Part shown: positions 11,089 to 22,645 of the stretch, piece by piece
How the letters are laid out: every line of letters starts with the position of its first letter
How positions within the stretch are numbered: the stretch's first letter is position 1
Assembly (NCBI GenBank): GCA_034509755.1
Contig: CM067544.1
Coordinates: forward strand, 13,573,001-13,637,000
DNA length: 64,000 nucleotides
DNA from: Anisodus tanguticus
Taxonomy: Eukaryota; Streptophyta; Magnoliopsida; Solanales; Solanaceae
Direction: 5' to 3'
Made by a program: the position numbers and the translations under genes
The notes under the pieces: model-generated
The model's database searches: none
The model's input: only the letters and a program-made list of their open reading frames with translations
Told to the model about the DNA's origin: nothing

Positions 11089-11637
11089 CTAACTAACTTT
11101 ATTTATTTTGACTATGATTAGTAATCTAATTGCATTCTTAAGTTACGGTAACATCATTGATATTTAACTATCATCGGAGATAAACTTGTTCTCCTTTACT
11201 CCATACTTCCTCAAGGAGGTCGTATGTGGTAACACCTAATGTCTTTAGGGCGGTGTATAATTAGTGATATTGGTGCCTCTGCGGAAGTCCAACATCTTTT
11301 TGTTATGCCTATACGGCAATTCATCTTCAATAAAAAATTATTTCTTCTCTCATTTGATAGATTACTATTTTCACTCTTTCAATAATAGGTTTGTCACTCT
11401 AGTATATGCGAAATGGTGGACAATTCTTGCTCAATAAGGAATAATTGAAACCTTTTGTAGAACTCTGAATATATAAAAGTCACTTTTTATTTTTAATATA
11501 CATTTGAGTAGATCATATTCAAGTTATTAAGGAACATGGAGATATTCATGGAGCTATTCAGTCGAACTGTCTCTTTTATTCTTGCTCGGATTCAGTTTCC
11601 GTTTCACTATTTCTTTCTATTGAGTTCACCACCAATG
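11089..11637. other. Convergent 3' intergenic region
   Basis: 549 bp between the stop codons of two convergent genes. It holds the 3' UTRs of both; AATAAAAAATTA near 11328 could serve as a polyadenylation signal of the left gene. No other gene or repeat seen. Confidence 0.6.
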
Positions 11638-14544
11638 TTACTGGAACTGGTTTAACGAATACTTATTAGCTCTCCTCCTGTTGATTAGATAGAAGACACT
11701 AAATATTACAACAGCAGCTGCAACAGCAACTCCAACAGCCCTTTGTGCCACCGGTATGTTCTTCACAACTAGCGTGCTTTTTTCCAATGTTGATCTAAAA
11801 AATGAAGCATGTGGTAATCCAAGCTCAGAGAGCTTCTTGTGTGCCTCTTCGAAGTCTTTTTTGAAAGCATCTTTATTCTGTCACCGAATTAAGTTTATTA
11901 GATTTATCAATTACTACAGAAAAACCTTTGAGTTAACTGCTTAGCTAGGAAGTTGAAGATAATGGTGTGTTGCAACAACTAAACTTTGAGAAAAGACATG
12001 GTAAACATGAGCTATCATAATACCGTTGCATAAAGTTGCACATAGCCACGGAATTTTTTATCGTCAAGCAGAGCTTTATCAGTGGGAAGTGTCAAGAGAC
12101 TGGAATCCTTCTTGTTGGCGAGCTCCCTAAGAGATCATTGTATCATTTAGGAAAGTAAACATGAGAATTTTTTCTTTTAATCAATGGTGAAATATATAAA
12201 AGAAGTCTGGGTGTTGTATAGTAATCATACTCAAAGTATGAGTTGTCAAATTTTAAAGTCTCGCCAGTAGGATGGCCGTGAACTCCAGATATCTCAGAAT
12301 CAGCTCTTCTGGCCTGCAGCAGCAAACCCAAAAGGGTAACCTTTGAGACAAACATCACCTTTGAGACAAACATCATTATCTGTGAGAAATATCAGTATCT
12401 TGATGCAGATCCATATTATATAGTACCAGTTTGAGGCCTCCAGATAATGCTACTATATCCTTGTCGTCAGAGAGTCCCACTCTGTGAAAGACATCTCTTA
12501 AATCTGATGCACCTACGGAAAGAGGAACACAGTAAGCGATAAAAGACGTGTGGAGGAATATAGCACTGAGCTTTAAAGCTCTCAGAAATTCATGCTAAAT
12601 CCAATAATTGCTCCAAGGTTGCTGATAACAGTTTTCAATATTCACAATATTCGCAGTAGGATGTAACCAAGCCAGTTTCATGGTCACTGTCCATGATATT
12701 CAAGAGCTTCACAAGTTGGACTATGTTTTTTCTTCTTTTCTTTCTCAGAAGTTCTCCTGAGAAATATATATAGAACTGCAAGTGGAACACGCTTAGAAGA
12801 CTGTGCAAATCACAAAGAAACTAAGGAATGTCATTTCCAAGATTATTGACATGTAACCGCATTGATGCAGAACGAAGCAAGAGTGCTTCCTACATTCAAG
12901 TTGTTTAGAAACAAGAAACTGCAAGAAGTACAATTAGGCACCAAATATGGCCTAATCGGATAATAATCAAGTAGTCCCTCTCAGTTTAACTCAAAGTCCT
13001 CTCATTGCAGCTCAGCAGGAACAGTATCCAGGATATCAGAGTTAGATAGCTTCTTCACCTCTGGCAGTATAAAATCTTTCCGATCAATGGGGAAAGCCTA
13101 TAATTTACAAAGTTGGTTTGTTTAACTCCTATAAGTCTAATGCTAATCTTATAAAGTAACAACTACTAGCTAATTTGATATCATGCTAACTCTTTCCCTA
13201 TTAAAAAGCGCATAATTTTCCAACATGATAAATAAAAATATCTTTCCCCGTGTGATGAGATGTTTCAGCTGTAAAAAGAATCCTATGTTAGAGCATACAT
13301 GAGTCCTGGGCCGCTCAACACATTCCCAAAGGGTGAAAATCGCATATAAGATAAGTAAATTTATGATCATTTACAGATGACTAACCTTGTTTGCCATCAG
13401 GAAGGCACCCTTCATTTGGTGAAATTTGTGAATCCTGGTAGAAAGGTAAAAGTTAGTGATGGATTTAAACTAAATAAAAGAAGTATTAGTAATTATTTTT
13501 TTCATCCTTTTCTAGCCTACCTTTCTACCGGGGACAAACTCGATTTTCGGACCACCAAGTGTTTCAAGAGCAACAACCCCAGCAAGCTGCAGTGGCAAAT
13601 AAAAAAGGTAGTACTACTAATTAAGCACAATGTCCATTCTGTAAGAACCAGTACATTTTTTTTAATTACTAGCTAGCATTCATCTGGCATTAATTAGCAA
13701 ATTACTACACCTACTTATCACAAAATGGACAACAATTGTTGACACAACAGATATATATCTCGCTCACCTGATAGAGGTCAGGATACGTTATTGTGGGATG
13801 TTTGGCCTTGATATTGTCTGCACTCCAGATCAAATACGAAGGCATTAATTATATAGAAGGTAGTAGAAGTTACTATTGCAAAAGAACACTTAATATAAGT
13901 ATACGCAATTGGTGCAGGGCCGCCTCAATAATGTTGGGGAATAAGGGGCCTTAACGGTTTTTTTTCCTCACAAAAACGAGGAAAGAAAAATATTTCATAT
14001 ATATTTTTTCATTTGAAGTCTACTCTTTGAGAATCTATGTCAGATATATATCTCATTAACTTCCTCGAGAGCTCCTTTTTGACATTGTATCAAATTATTC
14101 TCTCTTTTTGTTAGTTCTAAGCACCAAATTCATATTTTCTAATTGACATATTTTATCTTCTAATAAATAGTTAAAATGACAATATATATTACGTAGTAAA
14201 ATATCAAGCAAGTTTTAGATGGAAACAATACTAAAAATTTGAAATAATAAAACTTGACTCAAGAAGTTAATAACTTGATTTGAGAATACTTGTTTGGTGC
14301 TTCAATACACTTCATGCAATATTTGGTGCCCGAGAAAAACAAAAATAGCAAATTCATACATTGTAGCTCTTGTATTTCAGAGCAATTTAGTCAAAGACTC
14401 TCTTGAAAACAATAAAGAAATATAAAAGCATAGAAATATACTAAAAGTTTTAAAGAGGAAGTTTAAATAGGTTAAGTATCGTAGAAAAATCAATCAGGAT
14501 CCTTCACTTATGTCAATATACTAAAAACAAATTGAGTATTCGTG

Positions 14545-14578
<34 letters not shown>

Positions 14579-15176
14579 AATTACTGATTTAGGGCTTTCT
14601 TTTCTATCAATTAGTTAACTATTTTCTTTTAATGACAAAAAGTTTAAAATACTTTATAATATATATAAGAAATGGGCCTCAAAAAATGAGGAGCCTAAAG
14701 CCTAGGCTTTAGAGCTTCATCCAAAAGCCGTCTGCATTGGTGTATGCCGTATCAGAAGACAATGACTGGTTTTTCTTTGGACAAAATTAAAAAGAAAAAA
14801 ATGTAATTTTCTGTTTCTATTGAATAGAGTAATTAAGTTGACTAAATTTTTCAACGTATAAACTTATCTATTGACACATATTAATTAGCTTATGCATGCG
14901 AAGACTATAGAAAAGTTAAAGGTTAAAATGAAGCTCACCAATTGCAGTTTTGAGATTATTATTATTATTGGCAGATTGAGTTGTCTTTGTTGTAGCATCA
15001 GTAGAAGTACTATTTCCTGCATCACCATTATGAGAATTGGCAATTGAGAATTGGGATGCATACGCTAAACGAAGCAGATCCGTAGCACTGTACTTGTCCT
15101 TCCATATAAGATTTAGAAGATCTACCCGTGCTTTATCTATCTCATTCCTATACTCGACATCTATTCGTGGTGCCAT
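11638..15176 (-). CDS. Ascorbate-peroxidase-like protein lacking catalytic residues (pseudo-peroxidase), tail-anchored
   Basis: Eight exons, high to low: 15176-14939, 13817-13768, 13586-13521, 13434-13386, 12512-12427, 12313-12231, 12126-12024, 11877-11638. They total 915 nt (304 aa) with no frameshift or internal stop. Exon boundaries and phases match the neighbouring true APX, except that the first two exons are one. The APX fold text is kept: LLRLA, LAGVVALE, GGP, FVPGRK, DIVALSGG, LKFDNSYF, PTDKAL. Key residues are lost. The distal Trp/His after LRLA are Tyr39/Ala40, with a rewritten segment rich in Ser, Asn and Thr up to residue 79. The proximal haem-ligand His of SGGH is Leu161. The GPW Trp is absent. 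Arg36 and Asp207 remain. A hydrophobic anchor (about 267-290) followed by NRRR matches peroxisomal/ER tail-anchored APX. Haem peroxidase activity is therefore unlikely. An intact frame suggests either recent decay or a retained non-enzymatic role. Confidence 0.85.
13818..14938 (-). other. Intron 1 of the APX-like gene
   Basis: A 1.1-kb AT-rich intron between GTGAGC and CAG. It contains an (AT)n run at about 14551-14573 and no recognisable transposon. It corresponds in position to the 7.8-kb intron 2 of the paralog, which was enlarged by insertions. Confidence 0.75.
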
Positions 15177-15287
15177 CGATAGTACTAATATAATAACGTA
15201 GTAATTTTACACTGAAACTATATATTATGCTGAGTGGTCGTGTTTTTGGTTTAACTTTGATTTGATGAATGAAGTTATGAAACGATG

Positions 15288-15420
15288 ATTATATATAAAG
15301 AACAATTCGGAGGGGAATTTTATAAGGATGACGTTAAGAAGCAATGAATATGGAACAACACAAGAAACGAATTGGTTATTTTGCTTCTTCATATGGCACT
15401 GATTATGACTCGTGAATAAC
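15288..15420 (-). promoter_or_regulatory. Promoter of the APX-like gene; duplicated block
   Basis: A TATA-type sequence (CTTTATATATAAT on minus, 15300-15288) lies about 115 bp upstream of the start codon. The block at 15340-15420 (plus-strand AACAACACAAGAAACGAATTG and flanks) is nearly repeated upstream of the true APX at 33065-33150, so the gene duplication carried promoter DNA. Confidence 0.6.
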
Positions 15421-16399
15421 GTTGAGGGAAAAAGAAAGTCGTGCTGTACACGTGGGTCTTTTATTGGACGAAAAAGAAAAGAACATTTGTAATTTTGTAT
15501 GACGGAAAAATAGGCAAATGGTTACTTTTCGTATCCATTTACAATTATTATTCAATTTTGGTCATTTTGTATTACGGAAATATAATTTGGACAAAAATAT
15601 TTTAAAACTCCAGCATACTATTCGAAACTTTTGTTTGTGAAACTCCGCGCTGTTATGTTGGGTTCGAACTCGGGAACAACATCATAGAGTATCCTTTGAG
15701 TTTCACTTGCATTTTTTTTTAAACTGGATATAGAAGTTGTACCATGAGTAATCTTTTAACACTATTTGAGAAACTTAATTATTACCTTCAACTGCAACCA
15801 ATGTGTATAACTAATTAATTAAAGTAGATGAGACATTTTAAGTGGTTGACTTAACTAATAATGAGTGCTTGATAACACACGTAGAAACTTTTTAAAAATG
15901 CGAACTAAAAGTATCTAATAGGAATATGTTATCATGTGTTTTCAATTGAAACAAATTGTACTTCGAGTGTCTAGATGAAATTTAATGACAAATTGAAGGA
16001 TTTGTCGATGGGTTCCGCCTTATAATTTATATTATCCCACATATCAATAGGGTGGATGTATCATATGTGGTACAGATTCAGTAGAATCAATAGCTTTGCC
16101 TATGTATATATTAAAAAAATTACTAAATATATCTAAATAATAAACTGTGAATTCAGTAGCATAAATAAATTATCGGTCGATGAAAGCTAGAAGTTATCCG
16201 AATCCGTAAACTTCAAAATTATAGATACGCCTTTACATATCAAATTACAGGTTGTCACATAACTTAAGAAAGTGTTACTAATAGTTTAGTATTGCAACCC
16301 GACTGTTACAGCACACAAAAATTATACTAGAAACGAAACTTATAGTAGGAGTATTAGTTATGCAAAGATTAGATCATTAATATCGAGTGTTAAGGTGAC
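15421..16399. other. Intergenic, no supported gene
   Basis: AT-rich sequence between the APX-like promoter and Copia element D. No ORF, tRNA or repeat family recognised. Confidence 0.5.
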
Positions 16400-16404
16400 A
16401 AAAC

Positions 16405-16696
16405 TGTTAAATATACACAATATTGTGTATATTAGTCTCTCGGTTTTGGTGTACAAACTGTGTACATGGTAGATAAATTAGGTAAGGTTTTAGTCTCCTA
16501 GTTTAGGTAATGTTGTAGTGTAAATAGTATTGTATACTTACCATAATATTTGTATTACCATAACTGTATAATTAGTATCCAAATAGAATAAGGTTTTAGG
16601 AATAGAATAGGAATAGGATTCTCCTATTATGGAAATATGTAACTTGTATATATAGCCTTTCAATCAATGAAAATAATCAAGTGATTATTTCTTTCA
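16405..16696 (+). repeat. 5' LTR of element D
   Basis: Begins TGTTAAATA and ends TTCTTTCA, directly followed by the PBS TGGTATCAGAAG. A likely TATA box, TGTATATATAGC, lies at about 16646-16657. Compared with the 3' LTR it lacks about 12 bp near the start. Confidence 0.92.
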
Positions 16697-16884
16697 TGGT
16701 ATCAGAAGTCTAGGTCTTAAAATCCTCTCCCCCTTTTCTTCCTCTTGGCCGTCGACCGACCAGTGCACAAAGCCGAGACCAACATTTTTCCGCAACTTGT
16801 TCTCGGATTGGTTGATTCCGACGGTACCTCTACTTCCCAATTTTTTTCTCCCAAAATCCCTCAATCACATATTGTTCTATCAAT

Positions 16885-17520
16885 ATGTCTACATCCCGGA
16901 ACACGTTTCATCTTGCCCTTATAGTTTCTAACATCAAGAATAACATTCCTCTTGTTCTTGAAATAGAAAATGTCCATTATGCGACGTGGGCCGAACTGTT
17001 CAAAATTCACGCACGATCGCATCAAGTCATCCATCACATAATCCCCGCGGCTCCTGAGGATACGGAGGTGCCGAAACGCGAGGATGATCCTAAGTTGTAG
17101 ACGACTCTTGATGCTATTGTCCTTCAATGGATATATTCCACAATTTCTACCGACCTTTTGCAAATAATTATTGAGTCTGGCGCTACGGCATAGGCCACTT
17201 GGGATAGACTGCGTGATATATTCCAAGATAATCAAAATTCTAGAGTCGTTACCCTTGAGCAGGATTTCTCTCACGTCAATATGGAAGATTTTCCTAATGT
17301 TTCGGCTTATTGCAAAAGATTAAAGGAATTGGCGAACCAACTTCGCAATGTTGGCGCGCTAGTTTCAAACGATCGTTTGGTCCTCCAAATGGTTTTCAGC
17401 CTCTCCGAGGCCTATAGTGGTGTGGGAACGCTTCTTCAGCAGAGCAATCCGTTTCCGCAATTTTATCAGGCTCATTCTATGCTTACACTCGAAGAAGCAG
17501 GCATGGAAAAATGAGCGGCT
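16885..17520 (+). pseudogene. Element D gag (UBN2-type) remnant
   Basis: Starts MSTSRNTFHLAL. The Copia gag reads through YATWAELFKIHARSHQVIHHI and, after several stops, continues as a block with ATWDRL and later LKELANQLRNVG. Disabling stops include TAG at 17098-17100 and 17191-17193 (the latter at an expected Gln before ATWDRL) and TGA near 17513. A zinc knuckle is not evident. The following region (17600-17980) is a Gly/Ser/Pro/Gln-rich spacer. Confidence 0.75.
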
Positions 17521-17960
17521 ATCGGTGCTAGTCCCGTAGTCATGATGATCGAGTCCACGGTGTATCCTACCGGTTCCAACAACTCGGGCCAAAACCGCAA
17601 CAACGGTGGCGGAAAAAGGGGTGGAATTAGAAAAATAATGGTAAGAACTGTGGCGGCAACAACGGCGGCAGCCGGAAGAATGGTGGTGGCGGTGGGGGTC
17701 GCGGTGGTCAGCAGCAGCAGTTCTGGGGCCCACAGTGGGCCCCTATGCAGTGGCAGTGGGCCCCACAACAGAAGTTTGGGCCGAGCCAGTTTTCCCCACA
17801 ACAGCAGTTTAAGCCCAGCCAGTTCTCACCCAACTGGCAGTGGGCGGCCCAGCAGCAGTCCAGGCCCAATTCGACCTGGTCCACATACAATCAATAGTTT
17901 GGGCCGAGACCGCAAGCAGGGGTATTTGGGCCTCCCCCCCCCCCGCAGGCCCATCACGCA

Positions 17961-18486
17961 GTGGCACCCACGTCTACCGACATAGAAGCCGCAATGCACA
18001 AGCTTGGTTTAACTCCTCCGGACCCAAATTGGTATATGGATACCGGTGCCACTACCCACATGGCATCCGATTCAGGTACGCTCTCGTCTTATTCCAATTT
18101 GAGCAACCCTCGCGGCATAATTGTTGGTAATGGTAATTCTATTCCAATTCGTGGTTATGGTCATAAAACTTTGTCTCCTCCCTCATCCACCTCTTATCTT
18201 GAAAAACACCCTACACGCCCCTAAATTGATTAAAAACTTAGTTTATGTCCGTAAATTCACTACTGATAATTCTGTTTCTATTGAATTTGATCCATTTGGT
18301 TTCTCTGTGAAGGATTTCAAGACGGGGAGTCCTCTCATGAGGTGTGATAGTAGGGGAGATCTTTATCCTATCACACCCAGTTCCGGTCCATCGCGTCAAG
18401 CCCCGCCATCCGCTTTTGCAGCCATTTCTCCTTCCTTGTGGCATGCTCGTCTTGGTCATCCGGATCATCTATTTTGTCGTATTTAG
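17961..18486 (+). pseudogene. Element D protease and GAG-pre-integrase remnant
   Basis: The protease motif WYMDTGATTHMAS is intact at about 18031-18068, with the catalytic DTG. After a frameshift near 18220 the pre-integrase domain appears, with LWHARLGHP at 18436-18462, and then a stop. In the intact family this region processes the polyprotein and contributes the integrase N-terminus. Confidence 0.8.
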
Positions 18487-18509
18487 ATAAAAAATAGTTT
18501 TATTTCATA

Positions 18510-19400
18510 TAAGGGTACGAGTAGTACTCCAAATTGTCAGTCTTGTTCTTTAGGAAAAATTGTTAAGTTGCCATTTGTAGACTCAAATTCTCATACTTTA
18601 ATGTCATTTGATATTATTCATAGCGACTTATGGACGTCTCATGTTCTTAGTTCTGGGTCATCGGTATTATGTTCTCTTTTTGGATGATTACTTTAAGTTT
18701 TTATGGTCATTTCCAATAGCGAAAAAATCTCAAGTTTTTTCCATCTTCTTGAAATTTAGAGCATTCATTAGAACCCAATTCGAACGAGAAATCAAAAATA
18801 TTCAGTGTGATAATGGCAAAGAATATGACAATGGGGTGTTTCGGGAATTCTGTGCTAATAATGGGATCAATTTTTATTTTTCTTGTCCTCATACGTCTTC
18901 ACAAAATGGAAAAGCCGAACGCAAAATTCGTTTCATAAATAAACATTGTCCGAACTCTATTAATTCACGCTTCCATACCCCCATATTTTTGGCATGATGC
19001 TCTTCAAATGGCTACATATCTCCTTAACATTATTCTTTCCAAAGGTCTGACATATTTTTCCCCTCTTCAAATTTTATACAATAAAACTCTTTATTCTCAT
19101 TTTCGGGTCTTTGGGTGCTTGTGTTATCCGTTATTCCCCTCCACCACAATTAACAAACTTCAGGCCCGGTCTACTCCGTGTGTGTTTTTGGATTTTCCGT
19201 CTAATCATCGTGGTTACAAATGCTTTGATTTATCCTCCAATAAAATCATCATTAATCGTTATGTAATTTTTTATGAAACTCAATTTTCATTTGCTAAAGT
19301 CAATACTCTCGTGCCTAGTTCGTATAATTTTTTAGATGATAGTATATCCCCGTATATTATTCACCATTTTTCGAACGTATCCCGCACCTAAAATTCTCAA
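18510..19400 (+). pseudogene. Element D integrase remnant
   Basis: Integrase core pieces are visible: a HSDLW block near 18622 (first Asp), then YYVLFLDDY, QCDNGKEY near 18806 (second Asp) and SQNGKAERK near 18901 (catalytic Glu). The C-terminal part RVFGCLCYPL follows at about 19115. At least two frameshifts break it. Confidence 0.8.
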
Positions 19401-19685
19401 GCGGGCCCACTGCCCGCTGGTACTCCCCACACCGTGTTGTCTTCAAATACGGGTCCAAAGAATCGGGCCATCCATTCTCGGCCCGGGCCTTGCACCGTTT
19501 CGGGTCCAGATATTGGGTCGATCCCGATTTCGGTTCTCGATCGGCGGCGGAGCCCACCGCCCGCCGCCGACTCCGTCCCGAGTCCCAAAAATTCTCAAAA
19601 TCCACCTGCCTCTGCCCCGAGTCATGGACCAGTCACCCGTAGTCAACGGGGGATTTTTACACCAAAAAGAAATTTTAATTTACAT

Positions 19686-21240
19686 TCTAATGTTCTTAAA
19701 TCATCCTTACCCCGAAATCATGTGTCTGCATTAAATGACCCGAATTGGAAAATTGTTATGACCGATGAATATAATGCTCTTATTGATAATAAGACGTGGG
19801 AGTTGGTGCCCTGTCCATCTGGTATTAATATTATTAGGTCTATGTGGATTTTTGCTCATAAGGAAAATTCAGATGGGTCATTTGCCCGACATAATGTGCG
19901 GCTTGTGGGCGATGGTAAGACTCAGCAGGTTGGTGTGGATTGTGGTGAGACGTTTAGTCCGGTGGTCAAGCCGGCTACCATTTGCACTGTGCTCAACTTA
20001 GCTCTTTCGAAGGCATGGCCTATTCATCAGTTAGATGTAAAGAATGCTTTCCTCCATGGGGATCTTAAGGAAACAATTTATATGCATCAGCCTTTGGGAT
20101 TCAGGGATCCTAAACATCCGCATCATGTCTGTTTGTTGAAGAAGTCCTTATATGGGCTTAAGTAGTCTCCACGAGCCTGGTATACGAGGTTTGCAGACTA
20201 TGTTTCGACTATTGGGTTCACTCACAGCAGGTCGGATAATTCCTTGTTCATCTACCGTCGTGGTTCTTCCTTGGCCTATATTCTGTTATATGTGGATGAT
20301 ATCATTTTGACTACCTCTTTCGATGCCTTACGCCAGTCTATCATGACCATGCTCAGCTTTGAGTTTCCTATGAAAGACTTGGGGCCCTTGAGTTACTTTT
20401 TGGGGATTGTTGTCACTCGCTATTCCGATGGGTTGTTCTTATCTCAACGGAAGTATGCAGCTGAGATCATCGAGAGGGATGGGATGTCATTCTGTAAGTC
20501 CATTTCCACTCCAGTTGATACTAAGCCCAAGCTTAGTGTCGCGGTCGGCGTACCCTACGAGGATCCGACCCGCTATCACAATCTTACAGGGGCCCTACAG
20601 TATCTTACCTTTACGAGACCGGATATTACATATGTTGTCCAGCATGTGTGTTTGTTCATGCATGATCCCAGAATTGAGTACATGAATGCACTCAAACACA
20701 TCATTCGGTATATTAAGGGTACACTTGACTATGGTTTGAATTTATATCCTTCATCGACGTCCACACTTATCTCATATACGGATGCTGATTGGGGTGGTTG
20801 TCCATACACCAGACGGTCTACGTCTAGCTATTGTATGTTTCTTGGCAACAACTTGGTCTCCTGGTCTGCGAAGCATCAGTAGACTCTATCCCACTCAAGT
20901 GTCGAGGCTGAATATCGAGGGGTAGCTAATGTGGTCTCCGAATTATGTTGGTTACGTAATTTGCTTTTAGAGCTTCATTGTCACATTCATAAGGCAACCT
21001 TGGTTTATTGCGATAATATTAGTGTCATCTACCTTTCTGATAATCCGGTTCAGCACCAACGCACTAAGCATATCGAGATGGACATTCACTTTGTCCGCGA
21101 AAAGGTTGCTCGGGGTCAGGTACGCGTCTGTCATGTCCCGTCAAGTTATCAAATTGCAGACATCTTTACAAAGGGTCTTCCCTCGGTCCTTTTTAAAGAT
21201 TTTAGGGACAGTCTCAACGTTCGAAGACCGCCCACTATGA
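19686..21240 (+). pseudogene. Element D reverse transcriptase-RNase H remnant
   Basis: RT starts at about 19740 with NWKIVMTDEYNALI and runs through TWELVPCPS, QLDVKNAFLHGDL and KSLYGLK to a TAG at 20163-20165. It resumes with YILLYVDDIIL (catalytic YVDD, about 20277). RNase H follows with YTDADWGG and, after a TAG at 20880-20882, VEAEYRG, YCDNISV and KHIEMDIHFVRE. Both TAGs lie where Copia proteins have Gln (CAG). Confidence 0.9.
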
Positions 21241-21251
21241 CTGTGGGGGTG

Positions 21252-21555
21252 TGTTAAATAAATACAATATACATGTGTATATTGTGTATATTAGTGTCTC
21301 GGTTTTGGTGTACAAACCGTGTACATGGTAGATAAATTAGGTAAGGTTTTAGTCTCCTAGTTTAGGTAATGTTGTAGTGTAAATAGTATTGTATACTTAC
21401 CATAATATTTGTATTACCATAATTGTATAATTAGTATCCAAGTAGAATAAGGTTTTAGAAATAGAATAGGAATATGATTCTCCTATTATGGAAATATGTA
21501 ACTTGTATATATAGCATTTCAATCAATGAAAATAATCAAGGGATTATTTCTTTCA
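21252..21555 (+). repeat. 3' LTR of element D
   Basis: TGTTAAATA...TTCTTTCA, preceded by the polypurine tract and followed by the TSD AAAAC. About 97% identical by eye to the 5' LTR, apart from the length difference near the start. Confidence 0.92.
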
Positions 21556-21622
21556 AAAACAAATGTAGTAAAGATATTTATTTTTTTTATGTAAAATTCA
21601 ACATTATTAATATAGTGGTTGT

Positions 21623-21849
21623 AGTCCTTCGGGACATGGCTGAGTGATTGTGAGGTGGGACTCCCATGTTGTTGATCCGCGATCAAAACCAACCTCCGTC
21701 TGTTGCTCAGTCATTAGCTCTTCTCATGGGGTTTACCTAGTGCGGTTTACGTCTTCTGTGTGGTTTGCGAGCGATTGCACAGTGAGCAGGTTACTACAGA
21801 GTGCTCACCCGAAAGGCAGAGGCTATGGATTTTCCTGGGGATTTATATA
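21623..21849 (+). mobile_element. tRNA-derived SINE-like element
   Basis: The start region TCGGGACATGGCTGAGTGATTG resembles a pol III A box, and GATCCGCGATCAAAACC about 40 bp later resembles a diverged B box. The 3' body (GTGCTCACCCGAAAGGCAG, then GGATTTTCCTGGGG) is of Solanaceae SINE style. Flanks TATAGTGGTTGT (21611-21622) and TATATTGGTTGT (21850-21861) form a near-perfect 12-bp TSD with one mismatch. Confidence 0.6.
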
Positions 21850-22079
21850 TATATTGGTTGTTATTTTTCCTCATAACTGATTTGTGCATAAATTATGCGG
21901 GAATATTTATAATTATGCAGGATTAGATTATTGAAATTAGACTGTAGATATTAATAATACATGAATTAAAAAGCACTAAAATACAAAATTCAGAAGTGTA
22001 AAGTCTCTTTTCTTACAGATTTCTCTTGGCTCTTTAATGAAGTGTAAAGTTCCGTTTATAAGCTTTACTGGTAATTCTT

Positions 22080-22292
22080 CATAAAATGAATAAGCGGTTC
22101 TGATCCAGTTAAAATTTAGAACATTTTGTTAAACTGAAAACCCAACCATTAAGAACCGCTAGCCGATTGAAAACCGATAACAAATATCTTACTGGTTTGG
22201 TTATCGATTTAGCATATTTACAAACCGATAACCGATAAACCGAACCAATAATATTACAAAATCAGACCGAACTGACCAATAATCATCCCTAG
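22080..22292. mobile_element. Possible non-autonomous hAT terminal fragment
   Basis: Repeated ACCGATAAC/AACCGAAC words end at AATCATCCCTAG (right end). This is the arrangement typical of small hAT-related elements with subterminal GGTTCGGT repeats and a TAGGGATG-type end. No left terminus or TSD was found, so it is weakly supported. Confidence 0.35.
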
Positions 22293-22645
22293 TACAAAGG
22301 TAGCTCTTACTTCTCTTTTGTTCTTATGAGCTATGGCAATAAACTATTATAAGTGACAACTAGTAGAAAACAGAGAATTAATAAATGTGTTGCCAATCTG
22401 TGAATAATTCTTCCTCAATCAGGGATGTGTCTGAACCGTCAGTAGACCTATGATATTTCAAAGCCACCAAATACATGTTATTTTACACTTAGAGTAGCTA
22501 CAAGCAGCACATCCCAAGATTTATTCATGAAACATAAAGAAATACTAGCATCAATTTTGATGCCATTGAATTATGGAGCTATTCAGTTTCCAATTTCCTT
22601 CAATTGAGTTCGCCAAGGTATTGGAACTTGTGTTGTTGCTAATGC

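Larger units (their letters stand above)
16405..21555 (+). mobile_element. Complete Ty1/Copia element D (Ale/Retrofit-like)
   Basis: A 5.15-kb element with 292- and 304-bp LTRs, an initiator-Met-type PBS (TGGTATCAGAAG, 16697-16708), a polypurine tract CTGTGGGGGTG (21241-21251), and a perfect 5-bp TSD AAAAC at 16400-16404 and 21556-21560. The domain order gag, protease, integrase, RT, RNase H is that of Copia. Short LTRs and pol sequence style suggest the Ale/Retrofit lineage (inference). LTRs differ by roughly eight substitutions plus a small indel near the left end. Several stops, including at least three amber codons at expected Gln sites, make it non-autonomous now. Confidence 0.93.

Noticed and set aside
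13377..13676. 99-codon plus-strand ORF
   Set aside because: Overlaps exons 3 and 4 of the APX-like gene on the opposite strand and has no independent support.
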